Notes: generated by a model from the letters alone, not told the origin. Shown: positions 34,321 through 47,530, numbered from the stretch's first letter. The stretch is DNA of 64,000 bases from Nymphaea colorata (GCF_008831285.2 NC_045145.1:4874723-4938722), one strand, 5' to 3'. Numbers and translations are program-made.

Positions 34321-36300
34321 TTTAATGCAGGAGGTCTGCAGTTCCATTGGAAGAAGGAACGAATCTATTCTCCAAACTTGGTAGGGAGAACAAAGAAACT
34401 GAACTCATCTGAATGGTCTCTAAACTTGATAAATAATATGGAGAAGCTGGGCTCCGAAAAACCTGCAAGAAGGTAGGCCTCCCAACCTTTTTTATTGCCA
34501 AAAAAATAAGGTATTTACAAGAGAAAAAAATAAGTCCCTTGAATAGGATGTTACATTCTATTGTCACCCTCTAGAGGGTTCCACCGGCGGTTGAGTTCCA
34601 ATCGTTCTTCAACACAGCCGTCGCCTTGAGGCATCATCAAAAGGCAAGCTTCTTCAAGCACTGGAGCTCCTCCAAAAATTGTTTGTTATAGCAATACCTC
34701 TTGCGTTCATCTGACCACCAATCGCTCTGTCGAGCATCTCTCTAATCCTCCCACCAACATTTTTCTTCTAGGCTGTATTGTTTGTCTGCACCACCACAAG
34801 AGGGAAAGGCTCTTGCTTCGTTAAGAAAACCTCTAGGCATTTCTCCAGCACTTTTCCTTCATCATTCCTACAGTCCATACCCTACACCACAATTCCCTAC
34901 TGAATTACCCCTAGTGGGTTTCTGATCAAACCCACCCTGATCGACTTACCCAGTTTACACCATCCTACTATGCATAATTTAGTGGTGTTGGCATCCATCA
35001 TCCTCCACAGTTCCCACCGGATCCCTGTCACCAGCCAAGCTTCGATGATCCTCCTCCTACAATACCAAGGCAACTTGAGGATATACTATTAACAGTTAGT
35101 CGAAAATTCCTCAGTTGCATGCCTTGAAGGTTCCCATCTTCATGTCTAGTCATGTTGCCAAGCTTCTAGAGGAACCAAATAGACTGGTCGTATTCATTTT
35201 TTCAGCACTTCCTTTTTATTTCTTGTCATACCAATGAATTAACTCCTGTTTGATGTCCTACTCTGGCTTCCGTTGCACCCCCAAACCCTCTACTAATCCT
35301 ACACCAGATTGGCTTGGCTATTCGACACTTGAAGAACAAATAATCTTGAGTTTCTTCTGCCTCATTACAAAGGCTCCATCTACAAGCCATAGCAAGACCA
35401 AGAGTCCTCTGCTCCTCTATCACAAGCCTCTTGTCACAGCCCAGATAAATTATCCATGCCAACTGAGGGATTTTGATTTGTATTCGATCAACTGAGCTAC
35501 AACCTCGATTTCCAACTCCCTCACTGGGGCAAATTCAAGGGAAACTTTGACAAATAGTGGGCAAATCCGTTGCCTTCATGAATATGATAGTGCCCATGAA
35601 CTTGGCTCCAATTAGAGATGCCAAATCCCTAATACGGGAAGTTCTGGAAAGCGAACCCACATTCTAACCAGAATAGTTGCTTCAATCCTAAGCAACTAGC
35701 TTGGCCTCCATCAGTTCGGTACCAGCCCTCGACCCCTGACCGTCTATTTTGTAGGAGCAAGGACACCATTGACAGCATCCTCACTGTCAACATGAATAAG
35801 AAAGTTCCTTATCTAATGGTGGTAAACTGGAGGTTCCCGAAACCTTTCCATTGCTCACACAGTGAAGCAAAGATGAAGGGGTAATTGATCCTACCTCTTT
35901 CTATTCTGCCAGCCAGGGCTGCAATTTGCCGAATACTCAAAGGGCTTCATCATTTTTCTAGTATGAGTATTTTGGGATGAAGAGCCTTTTCTTCCCTTGC
36001 CCCTCCCGCACTACAAGAGGATGGATGTCTTCGGTCTCCACAGCCAATGCTGGTCCACTTTCCACTATGCGAGCCCACATCCACATGTGCCTCCATGTCA
36101 TTAACTCCTCTTTCCCCATAGTTAGTCACCAATTGTGGGAACTCTTCTTCGACGGCAGGAACTCTGCCTCCATCGTTGTCTCCCAAAAGTCCTTTCCACC
36201 TCCATGAAGTCCTCCCCCTTGCAGGGAGGCTCCCCGCACTCACACGGATCTCTCGCTAGCAGAAAAACCCAAACCCCATAGCCTCTCTTTCATCTCATCC
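34321..36300 (-). pseudogene. LINE-A relic, internally deleted (unit 3)
   Basis: The left part (to ~35,465) is the LINE 3' end. It includes a minus-strand piece GCDKRLVIEE followed by CSLCNEAEETQDYLFFKC, the zinc-binding segment found after RT in plant LINE ORF2. The right part is the ORF1 side. About 3.75 kb containing endonuclease and RT is missing between them. Confidence 0.65.
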
Positions 36301-37229
36301 CAGGTTTGGTGAAGAGATTTGTGATTCGTCTGGAATGAGGAAATATGTTGGGGAAGGATACATCCATGAAGTTGACGATGAAATGATATATATAACTAAT
36401 CAAGTTCAATACGTTTTGGAAAAAGATATAAATGTGTGTTGGTCATTGGTTCCTTCCTACCCTTTGTTTGGTCAGTGTTTGTTGGTGGAAAAGAGAGAGA
36501 TTATCAGTCAAAAATTGGTATGTGAAATAAAAACGCTATGATCTCTTAAAATGTATGACAACCATGTTAATTTAGCAGCAATAGAAGTGAAGGATTTTAT
36601 ATCCCGCTATGGAGATGTAACGGGACCTAGAGTCTCTAAGTTATGGCCTGAAACATAGTTTGGACCAAGTAGTAGATCAGCATGTAAAAGCACAAAGAAT
36701 GAATGAAGAAGAGGATTGGAGACAGATACCATGTTGTAGTCTAGCTTTGACATGTTTCATTTATGAATTAAAGTGAAAGTTAGGTGGCACCTGTGTCTGT
36801 TCAGACACAAGGTTCACACTGTAGACAATATCAGATCCTTCTACATACCTAAACTTTGATAAACTGTGATAACTGAAATGCAAACTACCAACTAAATTTC
36901 AATAAAATGCAAGATCTGAAATTTGTGGGCTAGCTTGTTTGCGGTATGAGGAATCTCCAATCTCCATGTGAAATGCTAACTACCAACTGATTTCAGTAAA
37001 ACATAAGCATCAAAATTTGTGGCCTATCTTGTGTGCAGTATGAAGAATATCCATGGGCATGTTACACAGTTTATATAGAAATTCATTGTATTAGCTCCAT
37101 TGAGTATTTTCAGCATAGTGTGTCTGGTTTAAGTAGATGATAATTGTTTCAAGTTTCACCACAATACCAAGAAAACAATGAATATAGTTTAAATTAGTCA
37201 TTGAAAAAAGTGGCTAAGTAGAGAAATAA
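36301..37229. repeat. Unit segment N1 (unit 3), non-coding
   Basis: Collinear with N1 elsewhere and especially close to the unit 4 copy. No gene recognised. Confidence 0.5.
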
Positions 37230-39060
37230 ACTCCTTAAATGTGCCAGTCTGATTTCTTCTAGTAAGTATATCATCAACAAAATGAAAACTAATTCATCAT
37301 GAGCCCTTATGATTAAATAAGGAAGAATCTACATAGCTAGAAAAAAAATTATAGGTCATATGTATGCATGAGCAGTGCTAGGAGTGCTACTGTTTTGAGA
37401 TCATCCAGATCTAAAACTGAAGGGTGACAAGTTCTATAAACTTTTTGGAATCAAAGCCTTCTATTATGATTTTGAGTTTTATAAGAAAAGTCTCAAAGAC
37501 ACATTGTAGTTACTTCCAAAGTGTTGCCAATATTGCAAGCACTTTATTATACTTTCATTTTCATAAACTATGTGTAATATATATGTAATAAACTTCATCT
37601 TCTAAGTTAGATGAGTTTGGCCTAGAAGTAGTAATCCCAACGCTATTTGTCTTATGTAATGCAATTAGAAGTGGTGGGAGTACTTCAGAGTTGATCTCTT
37701 ACAAATATTGAAAATCTCATACAAATAAAGCAACACATTGTCATTCTATTTACAAAAATTGACATGTGTAACATATATTTGAAGATCTTTACAAAAATTA
37801 TTTACATAACATATGGTGTATTAAACTTGTGGACCATACTACAACTCATTGTCATTTGTGGGATTGTTAGAGCAACTACAATAATCTTTGAGACTTTTTT
37901 CAAGTGAATCCTAAAAACCATAATAGATAACTTTGATGTACAAAAACTTATAAAACTAGCCAACCTTCAAAGTTAGATGAACTTAGCACAAAAGTAGCAC
38001 TCAAAGCTACTGGTTTACTATAGTGCAATCAGTAGCGCTGGAAGTACCACTTCTAAACTGAGCTCATACGACTCTATAGATAGAAGGTTGACTGGTTTTA
38101 TAAGTTTTTCTACATCAAAATTTTTATTATGATTTTCAAGATTCATCTAAAATTGTCTCAAAGATATATTGTAGTTGTTTGCAAAGTTTTACAAATAGTA
38201 CAAGCAATGTATGGTACTTACAATTACAAAAACTTACATGTATAACATCCATTTGATTATTTTTAGAAAATGTATTTACAGAATATGTGGAGTATTGAAT
38301 TCATGCAACATGTTGCACTTCATTCTCTTACGATATTTGCAACTCCTTTAAAGGAACTTGAGGCAATTTTTTAGGTGAATCTTGTAAATCAAAATAGAAA
38401 AAAAATTATGTAGAAAAACTTACAAAACTAGTCAACCTTCGACTTCAAAGTAAGATGAACTCAACTCAGAAGCAGTCCAACGCTACTTATTCTGCCTCAA
38501 TGTATATTAGAATTACTCTCGAAGTGTTGGAAATATTGTAAGCAATTTATTGCACTTTCATTTCTAGAATCTGACATGTGTAACATATAATTGATGTTCT
38601 TTAGAGAACATACTTACTGACAAATAGAGTGTTGAACTTGTTTTATCATATTGCAACTCCTTATCATGCAATATTTGTGACACTTTTAGAACCACTGCAA
38701 TCTATTTCCAAAACCTTAGGTGGATCCTAATAATAGATAATTTTGATACACAAAAACTTACAAAACTAACCAACCTTCAGCTTCAGAGCCAAATGAGCTT
38801 AGCTGAGAAGTAGTACTCCTAATTCTAATGGTTGCCTGTAATGCAATCAGTAGCACTGGAAGTACTACTTTTGACCTGAGCTCATCTCACTCTAAGACTG
38901 AAGGTTGACTAGTTTTGTAAGTTTTTCTATATCAAAGCTTTCCATCATGATTTTGAAGATTCATCTAAGAAGGTTTCAAAGAAAGATTGCAGTTACTCTC
39001 AAAGTGCAATAAATATTCAATATGCAAAAATGCAATTTGTGCATCAGTTCAGTAATCTAT
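37230..39060. repeat. Foldback block (unit 3)
   Basis: Uninterrupted version of the block, with symmetry centres near 37,640, 38,020 and 38,830 and a half-unit near 38,470. It serves as the empty-site reference for the viral insertion in unit 2. Very similar to 52,870-54,660. Confidence 0.65.
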
Positions 39061-40200
39061 GTGATTTGTATAGATCATCAAATACATATCACACACTTCG
39101 ATTTCCAAAAATGGATGTGCAATAACTTCCTCCCATTGAGTCTTTCTGTTTGCTTTCAATTTGTCTAGGCTATGTGGGGTGTAATGCTCCAATAATTCCT
39201 GTAAGATTGTTGTGGTTTTTCTCATTTATCAGTTGGAGGAACACTAACTTTATAATATTTTACAACTATTTTTGTGTCTTCTAGTCAATTGAATTGATGT
39301 TTTTTATATTATAGCTTAAGTAGAAGACAAAATGAGGTGAATGCAAAAATATTAAGGTTGTTTGCTTAGTTTGTCTCTTTATTTAATATTTTTTCTTTTG
39401 TTTTTTGGTTCATTGCAATAGGTGGTGCCACCTTTGGAGATATTTGGAGATCAATTCAGGGTTCATTTTCCTATCCCTCAATGTAAAATCTTTAGTTACA
39501 TTGTTTTGGTCATAAGAAGCACCACTTATTTGCAGTTAAAGCCTCTTATAGCCTTTGAAGACCATGTTTGCCCTATCAATAAGAAAATCATAGGCTATGT
39601 TATGCAATATCCTTGGGAAATTAAACAAACAAACAATATACTATCATTTGATGTTTCCAAATGACCCATGCCATTTTTAACCCCGATGCTTATTCTGCAA
39701 AAAAAAAAATGTTCAAAGCACTGACATGACTCCTATTCTTTCTTTTGCATGCTTTCGATGAGCAGCAAGAATTACATAAAAATTAGACAAAGTCCCCACA
39801 CCAAATCTACAACAACATAGTTGTAGTTGTTACTAACTACAAAATTTCAACCGAAGTCGAGACCTCAAGAAACACTCCTTCATGATACGACTTTTAAATT
39901 GGATTGACCTAATCATAAGCTTAGCATGTAGTAGTTTTACTATGGTCATGAACTGAGCTTGATGAGAGATATTAGGAGCAGCTTCTTTTGTAAATTGAGA
40001 ACAAACATTGGATATATCTATGAAACATCTTGCCAAATTAATGTTGATAGAAACATAACATGTTTCTTCAGTGATGCCAACAATCTACTAGAAAGCTTCT
40101 TATAACTGAAGAAGCTACCATCTTTTACCCTATAAGTGTAAGCATGATACCTATATACAGAGTAATTACAATCAGTTTGGTGATTATGTATTCTTGCTTT
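39061..40200. repeat. Unit segment N2 (unit 3), non-coding
   Basis: Collinear with 27,601-28,755, then cut by the deletion that also removes the hAT-like element. Short frames at 39,422-39,664 (+) and 39,833-40,036 (-) match those in unit 2 but have no recognisable domain. Confidence 0.5.
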
Positions 40201-40740
40201 AGTTATATGGCCAGCAAGCAACAAAAAGGCAATGATTATTGCTCGATATGAAGGGTCGGAGAACCCTAAAGCATGACTGGGAAGGAAAGGAACATATAGG
40301 CCTAAAGTAGTGATGTAGCAAGAGCCAAAGTTGAAGGAGGTAGAGAAAGTGAGAGGCCAAGGAGGGTGATTCTACCCACCAATGAGAGAAGCTTACTTTG
40401 CCGGCCAGGTAAATGATTCTGAGAAGCCAAGGAGGGTTAGCAACTATCTTCCCACGAGTCAAATGATCTAAGGGCCTATCTCCACCCTAAAGGAAACACC
40501 AAAGGATGTGGTGAAACCAACGAAAGCAGCTAAGGGGGGCTTATAAATGTTGGTGGCAGGAAAAGGAATGGGCACAAGATAATGTTTGACGAGGGTGATC
40601 CTACCAACCAATGAGAGTGGCTTACCTTGCCAGCCAAGTAGACAATTGCGTATGCACTGATCGAAGAAAGCAATTGGCAATTTATAGGAGATGGCATACG
40701 ATAATTTTTAGGCAAGGAAATTTATTTGTTAAGTAACATA
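40201..40740 (-). pseudogene. LINE-B relic, shortened (unit 3)
   Basis: Minus-strand remnant with GKPLSLVGRITLVKHY near 40,590-40,640, the same motif region as in unit 1. The 3' part with the RIWKEQNN motif has been deleted. Confidence 0.5.
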
Positions 40741-43059
40741 TAAGAATTGCAAAAAGAAAATTAAATGTCTAAATCCTTTCTTTCTTTAAAAGGGGAAAAT
40801 GGCCTCATTTTTTGAGCTTCAAATTGTGTAACTTTACTTATTTTTGGTAATAATGGATACCATCCTTTCTAGTTATCTTAGATGATGTTAATTTCAATGC
40901 TAAATTTTATTCTTACTGATATTAAAGGTAAAACTGGAAATTTTATTCTTCATGGCATTAATGTTGCCAGTCTATATGAAGGAAAAGGAGGATGAGTCAA
41001 GGAAAGGGCATAACCAAAGTTCAAACGTAGGAAAATTAAACTACTTTTTCTTTTTTAGTTTTGTATCCACCTCGTTCAAGCAATTGGTTGTTATGGTATC
41101 TCACAAACCACGAAACTTCCCCAAGAACATAGCTTAGCCAGCTAGGCTTGCAGACTAGTGAAAATTCAATCATCAGATTGATTTCCATGGGTACTACATT
41201 TGAATTGCAAACAGCGTAGTGTGGTAAATATAGCTGATGGGCAGACCACAAACCCACCTAGATACCCAAGGCAACCATGGATATCAGGGATGGGGATGAG
41301 AGCTTTGGCCTTTCATCGAGTGGCTTCCCAAACCATGAAGTAGGTTATCGAAAAATTTTAAATCTTCTTAATGTACAAGAAATCTTCATAAAAATTTTAA
41401 AATCAATCATATCACATTTTCATCTTGCAAAGCATCATGGAAAATTGCCTTTGCTTTTTTCAGATACAAGAATTGTAAATAATTAACTTACATTTGGTTT
41501 TATTCACATCAACAGCAATTTTTGTTATAATTCGATCAAGAAGACCATAAGGGTAGTTTTCTAGTCCTCAAATTTGTTGTACACATATGGTCATCTCTAT
41601 TCTTAAATTACTTGTAACAATTGACCCAATTTGGTTGCATGGATAGATTGTGAATATGTTTTTTAGGGTGAGTGCAGAAGGATAAACTCACAACACCGAG
41701 TGGGAATTAAACGTTTTGTGGTTCATCCCCAAAACCAAGAGTTTCCTTAATGCTTAGCACATGAGAATTGAGATAAATACCCATGCCTCTCAAAACAAAT
41801 ACCAACCATCCATTTACTGCTATTTCAATCTGGCCGTGCTACACCTACCTCTCAGGCCTAAGATGTTACTTTTTCTTTCCTTTTTTTTTTATAAGTCTAT
41901 TGTTCCAATAAAGAGGTTGACAAAACATAATAGATTGGTCAAAAAAGTGAAGTAGGTTATAGACTAGCTTCCCAAACCATGAAGTAGGTTATCGAAAAAT
42001 TTTAAATCTTCTTAATGTACAAGAAATCTTCATAAAAAATTTAAAATCAATCATATCACCTTTTCATCTTGCTACGCATCATGGAAAATTGCCTTTACTT
42101 TTTTTCATATAGTAGAATTGCAAATAATTAATTTACAATTGGTTATATTCACATCAATAGCAATTTCTATTAGAATTTGATCAAGAAGACCATAAGGATG
42201 GCTTTCTAGTCCTCAAATTTATTGTACACAAATGGTCATCTCTATTCTTAAATTACTTATAACAAATGACTCAATTTGGTTGGATGAGTAGATTGTGAAG
42301 ATGTTATTTTCAGGGTGAGTGGAGAAGGATAATCTCCCAACACTGAGTGGGAATCGGAGGTTTTTTTTTTGTTCATCCCCAAAACCAAGAGTTTGCTTAA
42401 TGCTTAGCACAGGAGGTAAATACCCATGCCTCTCAAAACAGAGGCCAACCATCCATTTACTGCTTTTCAATTTGGCCCTACCTCTCAGGTATAAGAAGTT
42501 TATTTTTCCCTTTTTTTTGTAAGTCTACTGTTCCAATAAAGAGGTTGACAAAACATAGTAGATTGGTCAAAAAAGTGAATAGAGAAAGCCTGCATCAAAT
42601 TGAATACATCTAGCACTGCATAGGTTTAAGAATGCCGAAGATTTGATCCTACCTAATAAGTAATGGTTCAAAGGCTTCAACTAAACAGCTTTTTTTTTCA
42701 ATGTAGAAAAGCACGACAGTGACAAAAGAATAAACAATCACTTGGTATTTAAAGCCTCAACGGATGTATAAAAGAACATGCTTTTGCAATGCATTTGGGC
42801 TTCCACTTATTTCTTCACCTATGAAAAAAATCTCTCGATATTTTTTATGGTACAATGCTTGTTGCGACTAAACACCTCTTATCAAATCAAGACGATCATA
42901 AAGCATATCTGTGCCTCCTTAAGTGGAAAGCTGTGCTAATTAATATGTATCTCATGAGATATTCTTTCTCAAAACCAATAAAGCTGCCAACAGCCAAACA
43001 AAGAATAAGATTAAAACCCAAATTTTATCACCAAATAGTTTTGGAGAAACTATGGCCAT
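40741..43059. repeat. Unit segment N3 (unit 3) with a ~645-bp tandem duplication
   Basis: Collinear with N3 elsewhere, but the stretch starting GCTTCCCAAACCATGAAGTA occurs twice, at ~41,323 and ~41,967, giving two consecutive ~645-bp copies with about 5-10% difference. No gene recognised. Confidence 0.65.
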
Positions 43060-43480
43060 TAGGGATGCAAATAAATCGGATTCAAATTAGACGTATGCCA
43101 TTGATCGGATGTTTAAGTATTTGTATCGGATTTGAATGCAAATACAAATGTGGAAATGTATAAGGTATATCCAAATCTGAATATTGTACTTGATATCTAA
43201 ATCCAACTTTAAATACATGGCCAAAACCACATTATATATATTAAAAACTGGTTTCCAAAATGTAATATCGTGTATAGGATATTTAGTTAAAATTAAATCT
43301 GGATTCAAATCTGTTTGGATATTTATTTAAGTCTCGATCGCAATATGATCATATGTTGATATTTAAATCTGAGATTGCTTTGATTTCTTAATCGTATATT
43401 AAATTTTTTTCCATATGCTACTTTTTGAAACAAATCGTTAACAGCTGAGCTAAATATGATGCATTAACTTCCATACCCTA
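43060..43480. mobile_element. MITE2 (unit 3)
   Basis: Copy of the small TIR element with left end TTAGGGATGCAAAT and right end near AACTTCCATACCC. Part of it is repeated again at 44,655-44,940. Confidence 0.5.
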
Positions 43481-44654
43481 ATGACAATGGCTATAGCCGA
43501 CATTGCTTTTCTATGCTATGTGTCAAGTTTGTCAAGCGAGAAGCAGGACCAATGGAACTAGAAGCAAAAGAAGCTGCCACATGTTTCTTCCAGGTTCACG
43601 TACTCAAAGATACTCATTATAACATAATTCATGTTCTTTGTACTACAAAACCAAAGTAGAATGGCAGGAAGTTTCCTGCATCTCAAAATAACTTGCATAA
43701 TCATGCCTCTGTTGCCATTCTTACCCAAAGGAGTTCCTGTTGGTGTGAAATAAGAACCAAAGCCATTGCTACTATAAGCCGTGATCCCTTCTTCTTCCAT
43801 TTTGAAATAAATGTAACTTTTTTTCTCCCTGGGAACTAAAAATGTACACAAGGCAACTTTGTGAATATTATCTGGCATCCTTCTAAAAACCCACAAAGTG
43901 CACCAATATATAAATAAAGCAAATAGTTGGAGCCAGCCAGTATGCATATAAATGAATTTTATAGGACTGTGTAGGCAACTATCATGTATACAAACCCACA
44001 TGTGGCCAGTAGCAGAGGCAGGTTAGGCCGATACCAGCACAAAAACTTCCTTACTTTTACATTGATTCCTTTCTAATTTTTGTTAACTTGTATATAAGTG
44101 CCCCTTGAAGTTTAAAACATAATAAGTGCTCCTTATTCAAAAAAAATTTGGTCCGCCATTGCATGTGGCTTCACCCCCCTAATTTTGAGTCAAAATTTGG
44201 TACCATTTTCCTAGATCAAGCTTAAAAATTTTGAGAGCTATCAAATGACTTCTTACCTTTGCAGCCCCAAATTGTTGGCTAAAAAACACACAAATTGGGT
44301 CCATACGTGTTTCATAGTAAATTAAGTTTCTCCTTCAACCTCTCAAGAGTTGAAGGTCTAAGTTGCTTGCCAAATGGTATACAAACATTTACTGATTAAA
44401 TGCAAGCTATGTATTGTCAACTAGTACTCTGTTATAGTTGTCATTTTGTTGAACCAGGGAAATGTAATATTAAACATCACAATTTGCCATGTAGTGTCTC
44501 AAAAATAGCGGTGTTTCTACTTGTCAGAATGATTATCTTGCTACTAGGTACATTCAAAAGAAAGAAACTTATTTTTGCTTCACGTATAATTGAAGATTTC
44601 TAGCAAAGTGGGACATTTCTGCAAAACTGCAAATCTAGCAAACTCTTTCTCTAT
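43481..44654. repeat. Unit segment N4 (unit 3)
   Basis: Collinear with 32,601-33,860 of unit 2, then stops at a point matching ~9,795 of unit 1, where the rearranged junction begins. Confidence 0.5.
43558..44001 (-). pseudogene. Conserved unknown ORF fragment in N4 (147 aa in unit 3)
   Basis: Open minus-strand frame with a hydrophobic N-terminal part (GWLQLFALFIYWCTLWVF) and a later MEEEGITAYSSNGFGSYFTP segment. The same sequence is present, with small differences, at ~32,690-33,046 and ~57,735-58,191. There the frame stops at TAA just after LRCR; in unit 3 a G-to-A change removes that stop. A TTTTCAG and a CAG/GTAACT flank the central piece in unit 2, so it may be an exon of a captured gene fragment. 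I do not recognise the protein, and chance openness is possible. Confidence 0.3.
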
Positions 44655-45166
44655 ATATCTAAATCCAACTTTAAATACATGACCAAAACCACATTATATA
44701 TATTAAAAACTGGTTTCCAAAATGTAATATTGTATATAGGATATTTAGTTAAAATTAAATCTGGATTCAAATCTGTTTGGATATTTATTTAAGTCTCGAT
44801 CACAATATGATCTTATGTTGCTATTTAAATCTGAGATTGCTTTGATTTCTTAAACGTATATTAAATTTTTTTCCATATGCTACTTTTTGAAACAAATCGT
44901 TAACATCCAAGCTAAATATGATGCATTAACATCCCTACCCTAATGACAATGGCTATAGCCGACATTGCTTTTCTATGCTGTGTCAAGTTTGTCAAGCCAG
45001 AAGCTGGACCAATGGAACTAGAGGCAAAATAATTTGCCACATGTTTCTTCCAGGTTCACGTACTCAAAGATACTCATTATAACATAATTCATGTTCTTTG
45101 TACTACAAAACCAAAGTAGAATGGCAGGAAGTTACCTGCATCTCAAAATAACTTGCATATTCATGC
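44655..45166. repeat. Duplicated MITE2/N4 piece at the unit 3/unit 4 junction
   Basis: This ~510 bp repeats 43,190-43,700 (second half of MITE2 plus the start of N4), minus ~20 bp. It is joined at the left to the middle of N4 and at the right to LINE-A sequence matching ~10,460. Confidence 0.65.
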
Positions 45167-46823
45167 CAATTGCTCCGTCAAGCATTCTTCTACCAGCACT
45201 TCTGTTCTACGCTGTATTGTTTGTCTGCACCACCACATGAGGGAAAGGCTCTAGTTTCATTAAAAAAATCTCTATGCATTTCTCCAGCACTTGTCCTTCA
45301 TCATTCCTATAGTCCATGCCCTACACCGCAATTCCCCTACCCAATTACCCCTAGTGGCATTCTATTCAAACCCTCCATGATCGACCTACCCAGTTTACAC
45401 CATCCTACTATGCATAAATTAGTGGTGTTGGCATCCATCTTCCTTCATGGTTCCCACTGGATCCCTGTCGCCAGCCAAGATTCGATGATCCTCCTTCTCC
45501 TGTGATCCCAAGGCATCTTGAGGATATACTATTGGAGTTGGTCCAAAATACCTCAGCTGCATGCCTTGAAAGCTCCCCATCTTCATGTGTGGTCATGTTG
45601 CTAAGCTTCTAGAGGAACCAAATAGAGAGGTGGTATACATTTTTTTTGCATTTTCATAAATCCTTTTCCCTAAATTTCTTATCATACCAACGAATTAACT
45701 CATGATGTCCTACTCTGGCTTCCATTGCACCCCAAACCCTCTACTAATCCTACACCAGATTAGTTTTGCTACTCGACACTTGAAGAACAAATAATCTTGA
45801 GTTTCTTCCGCCTCCTTACAAAGGCTGCATCTACAGGCCATTGTGAGACCAAGAGTCCTCATGCACTCCTCTATCACAAGCCTCTTGTCACAACCCAGAT
45901 AAGCTGTCCATGCCACCTGAGGGATTAAATGACTACTCCAGATAAGTGGACACCATGGTTCCTCAGCTCCCTTGGCCCTTGTAGGAGGAAGAAAGAAGGG
46001 ATAGGAATCAGAGCATGGTTGATGCCGGGACTAGGCAAGGAAGTTTCTCTGTCCAGGCTCTCTCGGAGGCAATGTTGTTAAATGTGATGATGCCAAGCAA
46101 AGCGCCAACTATGTGAAGCGAGGCAAAGCGTAGTATCCATAACAATAATGTTAAAATTAAGAACTATTAAAATAACAAGTATGTAAGTAAAAAGAAAGGC
46201 TGTTACAGCAAAACACTGAGACATCCATCATGGCTGTTATAGTAAAGAAGCTGGCAAGGGGAATGGTTTTGCAGGTTTCCATTTTTCTCGTTCACAAAAG
46301 CCGGCAAGTTTTGATAGGCAGAGCAATTGATCATCACAATATGGTGCATATCTCTGTCCTAGATATCTTTGCTCCATCTTCTACAGTTCACGCCAAGGCA
46401 TTTGGTGTTTCCAACATAATGATGAGAAATGCCATAGATTCAATCAAGACGCATATCATGATAAGGCAGGTCCACTTATCATTAAACCCCAAGAAAAGAA
46501 GGGTGTTGGCCAAGAATCTCAAGCTAACACAATTATAGGCCTTGCTGAGGTCTAATTTAACACATACACCCTTATGTTTCCCATAGCTGAGTGCATGGAT
46601 CATCTCGTGACCTAAAAGGAAACTCTCTTGAATTTTATGATTCTACAAAAAGGCATTATTATTTGGGCCAATGATATGAAAATGGATTGGTCTCAATCGT
46701 TTGACAACAATACCACTAATAAACTTATATATGCTATTACACATGGAGATAGGATGGAAATTTGCTAACCGGTGATCACCCACCAACTTTGGAATCAACA
46801 CAATGTTTGCCTTGTTACCACTC
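45167..46823 (-). pseudogene. LINE-A relic, 3' part (unit 4)
   Basis: LINE-A sequence containing the GCDKRLVIEECMRT and CSLCKEAEETQDYLFFKC pieces (minus strand, 45,710-45,916). It jumps at ~46,425 from a match to ~11,170 to a match to ~12,275 (RT side), and is interrupted on the right by the solo LTR. An unrelated insert lies at ~45,980-46,345. Confidence 0.6.
45980..46345. other. Insert of unknown origin in LINE-A (unit 4)
   Basis: About 365 bp without a match in the other units, starting near CCCTTGTAGGAGGAAG and ending near CACAATATGGTG. It contains a short GCCAAGCAAAGCGCC...GCGAGGCAAAGCG motif pair. No ends, tails or coding capacity that identify it. Confidence 0.4.
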
Positions 46824-46974
46824 TGTAATCACCCCAAATTTTTTCAAAAAGAATGCCCTCTTTTATTAAAAACACAAAACCCAATTTTGGATCTAAATTG
46901 GTCCAAAGCCACAACCCAAATCCAAATTAGGTCCAAAAACCCAAGTTCAAATCCAAATCAAGCATTTGAGACTC

Positions 46975-47530
46975 ATTTGCCCTTTCTTTTAACAAAAAAG
47001 ACCTCCTTTTAGAGGGTGATTTTGATCTTTTTGGTAAACAAGACCCATTTGCTCCTCCTTTTTTACAAAGAACCTCCTTTTATATGGCAATTTTGGCCTT
47101 TTTGGTAAACAAGACCCATTTGCCCCTTCTTTTTAATAAAGAACCTCCTTTTATAGAGTAATTTTGGTCTTTTTGGTAAACAAGTCCTATTTTTCCCTCC
47201 TTTTTTTATAAAGAATCTACTTTTAGAGGGTAATTTCGGTTTTTTTGGTAAACAAGACTCATTTGCCCCTCCTTTTTTGTAAAAAACCTCCTTTTAGAGG
47301 GTAATTTTGGTTTTTTTTTTAAACAAGACCCATTTGCCCCTTTTTTTTAATAAAGAACCTCCTTTTAAAGGGAAATTTTGGTTTTTTTTGTAAACAAGAC
47401 TCATTTGCCCTTTTTTTTTTTATAAAGAACCTCCTTTTAGAGGAAAATTTTGATTTCTTTTTTTGTAACAAGACTCATTTGCTCCATTTTTACAAAGAAC
47501 CTCCTTTTTTAGAGGGCGATTTTGGTCTTT
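46975..47530 (+). repeat. 71-bp minisatellite inside the solo LTR (about 8 copies)
   Basis: The motif ACCTCCTTTTA recurs at 47,001, 47,072, 47,143, 47,215 (as ATCTACTTTTA), 47,286, 47,357, 47,429 and 47,499, a period of 70-72 bp. Each copy has a run reading GGTAAACAAGACCCATTTG between two T-rich stretches. The last copies have longer T-runs. Confidence 0.85.

Larger units (their letters stand above)
34321..45166 (+). repeat. Large tandem unit 3
   Basis: Third repeat unit. LINE-A lacks ~3.75 kb: near 35,467 the sequence jumps from a match to ~11,040 to a match to ~14,805. The hAT-like element and most of LINE-B are missing: near 40,200 it jumps from a match to ~28,755 to a match to ~30,490. 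Segment N3 contains a ~645-bp tandem duplication. The right end is irregular, because 44,655-45,166 repeats 43,190-43,700 before unit 4 begins. Confidence 0.75.
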
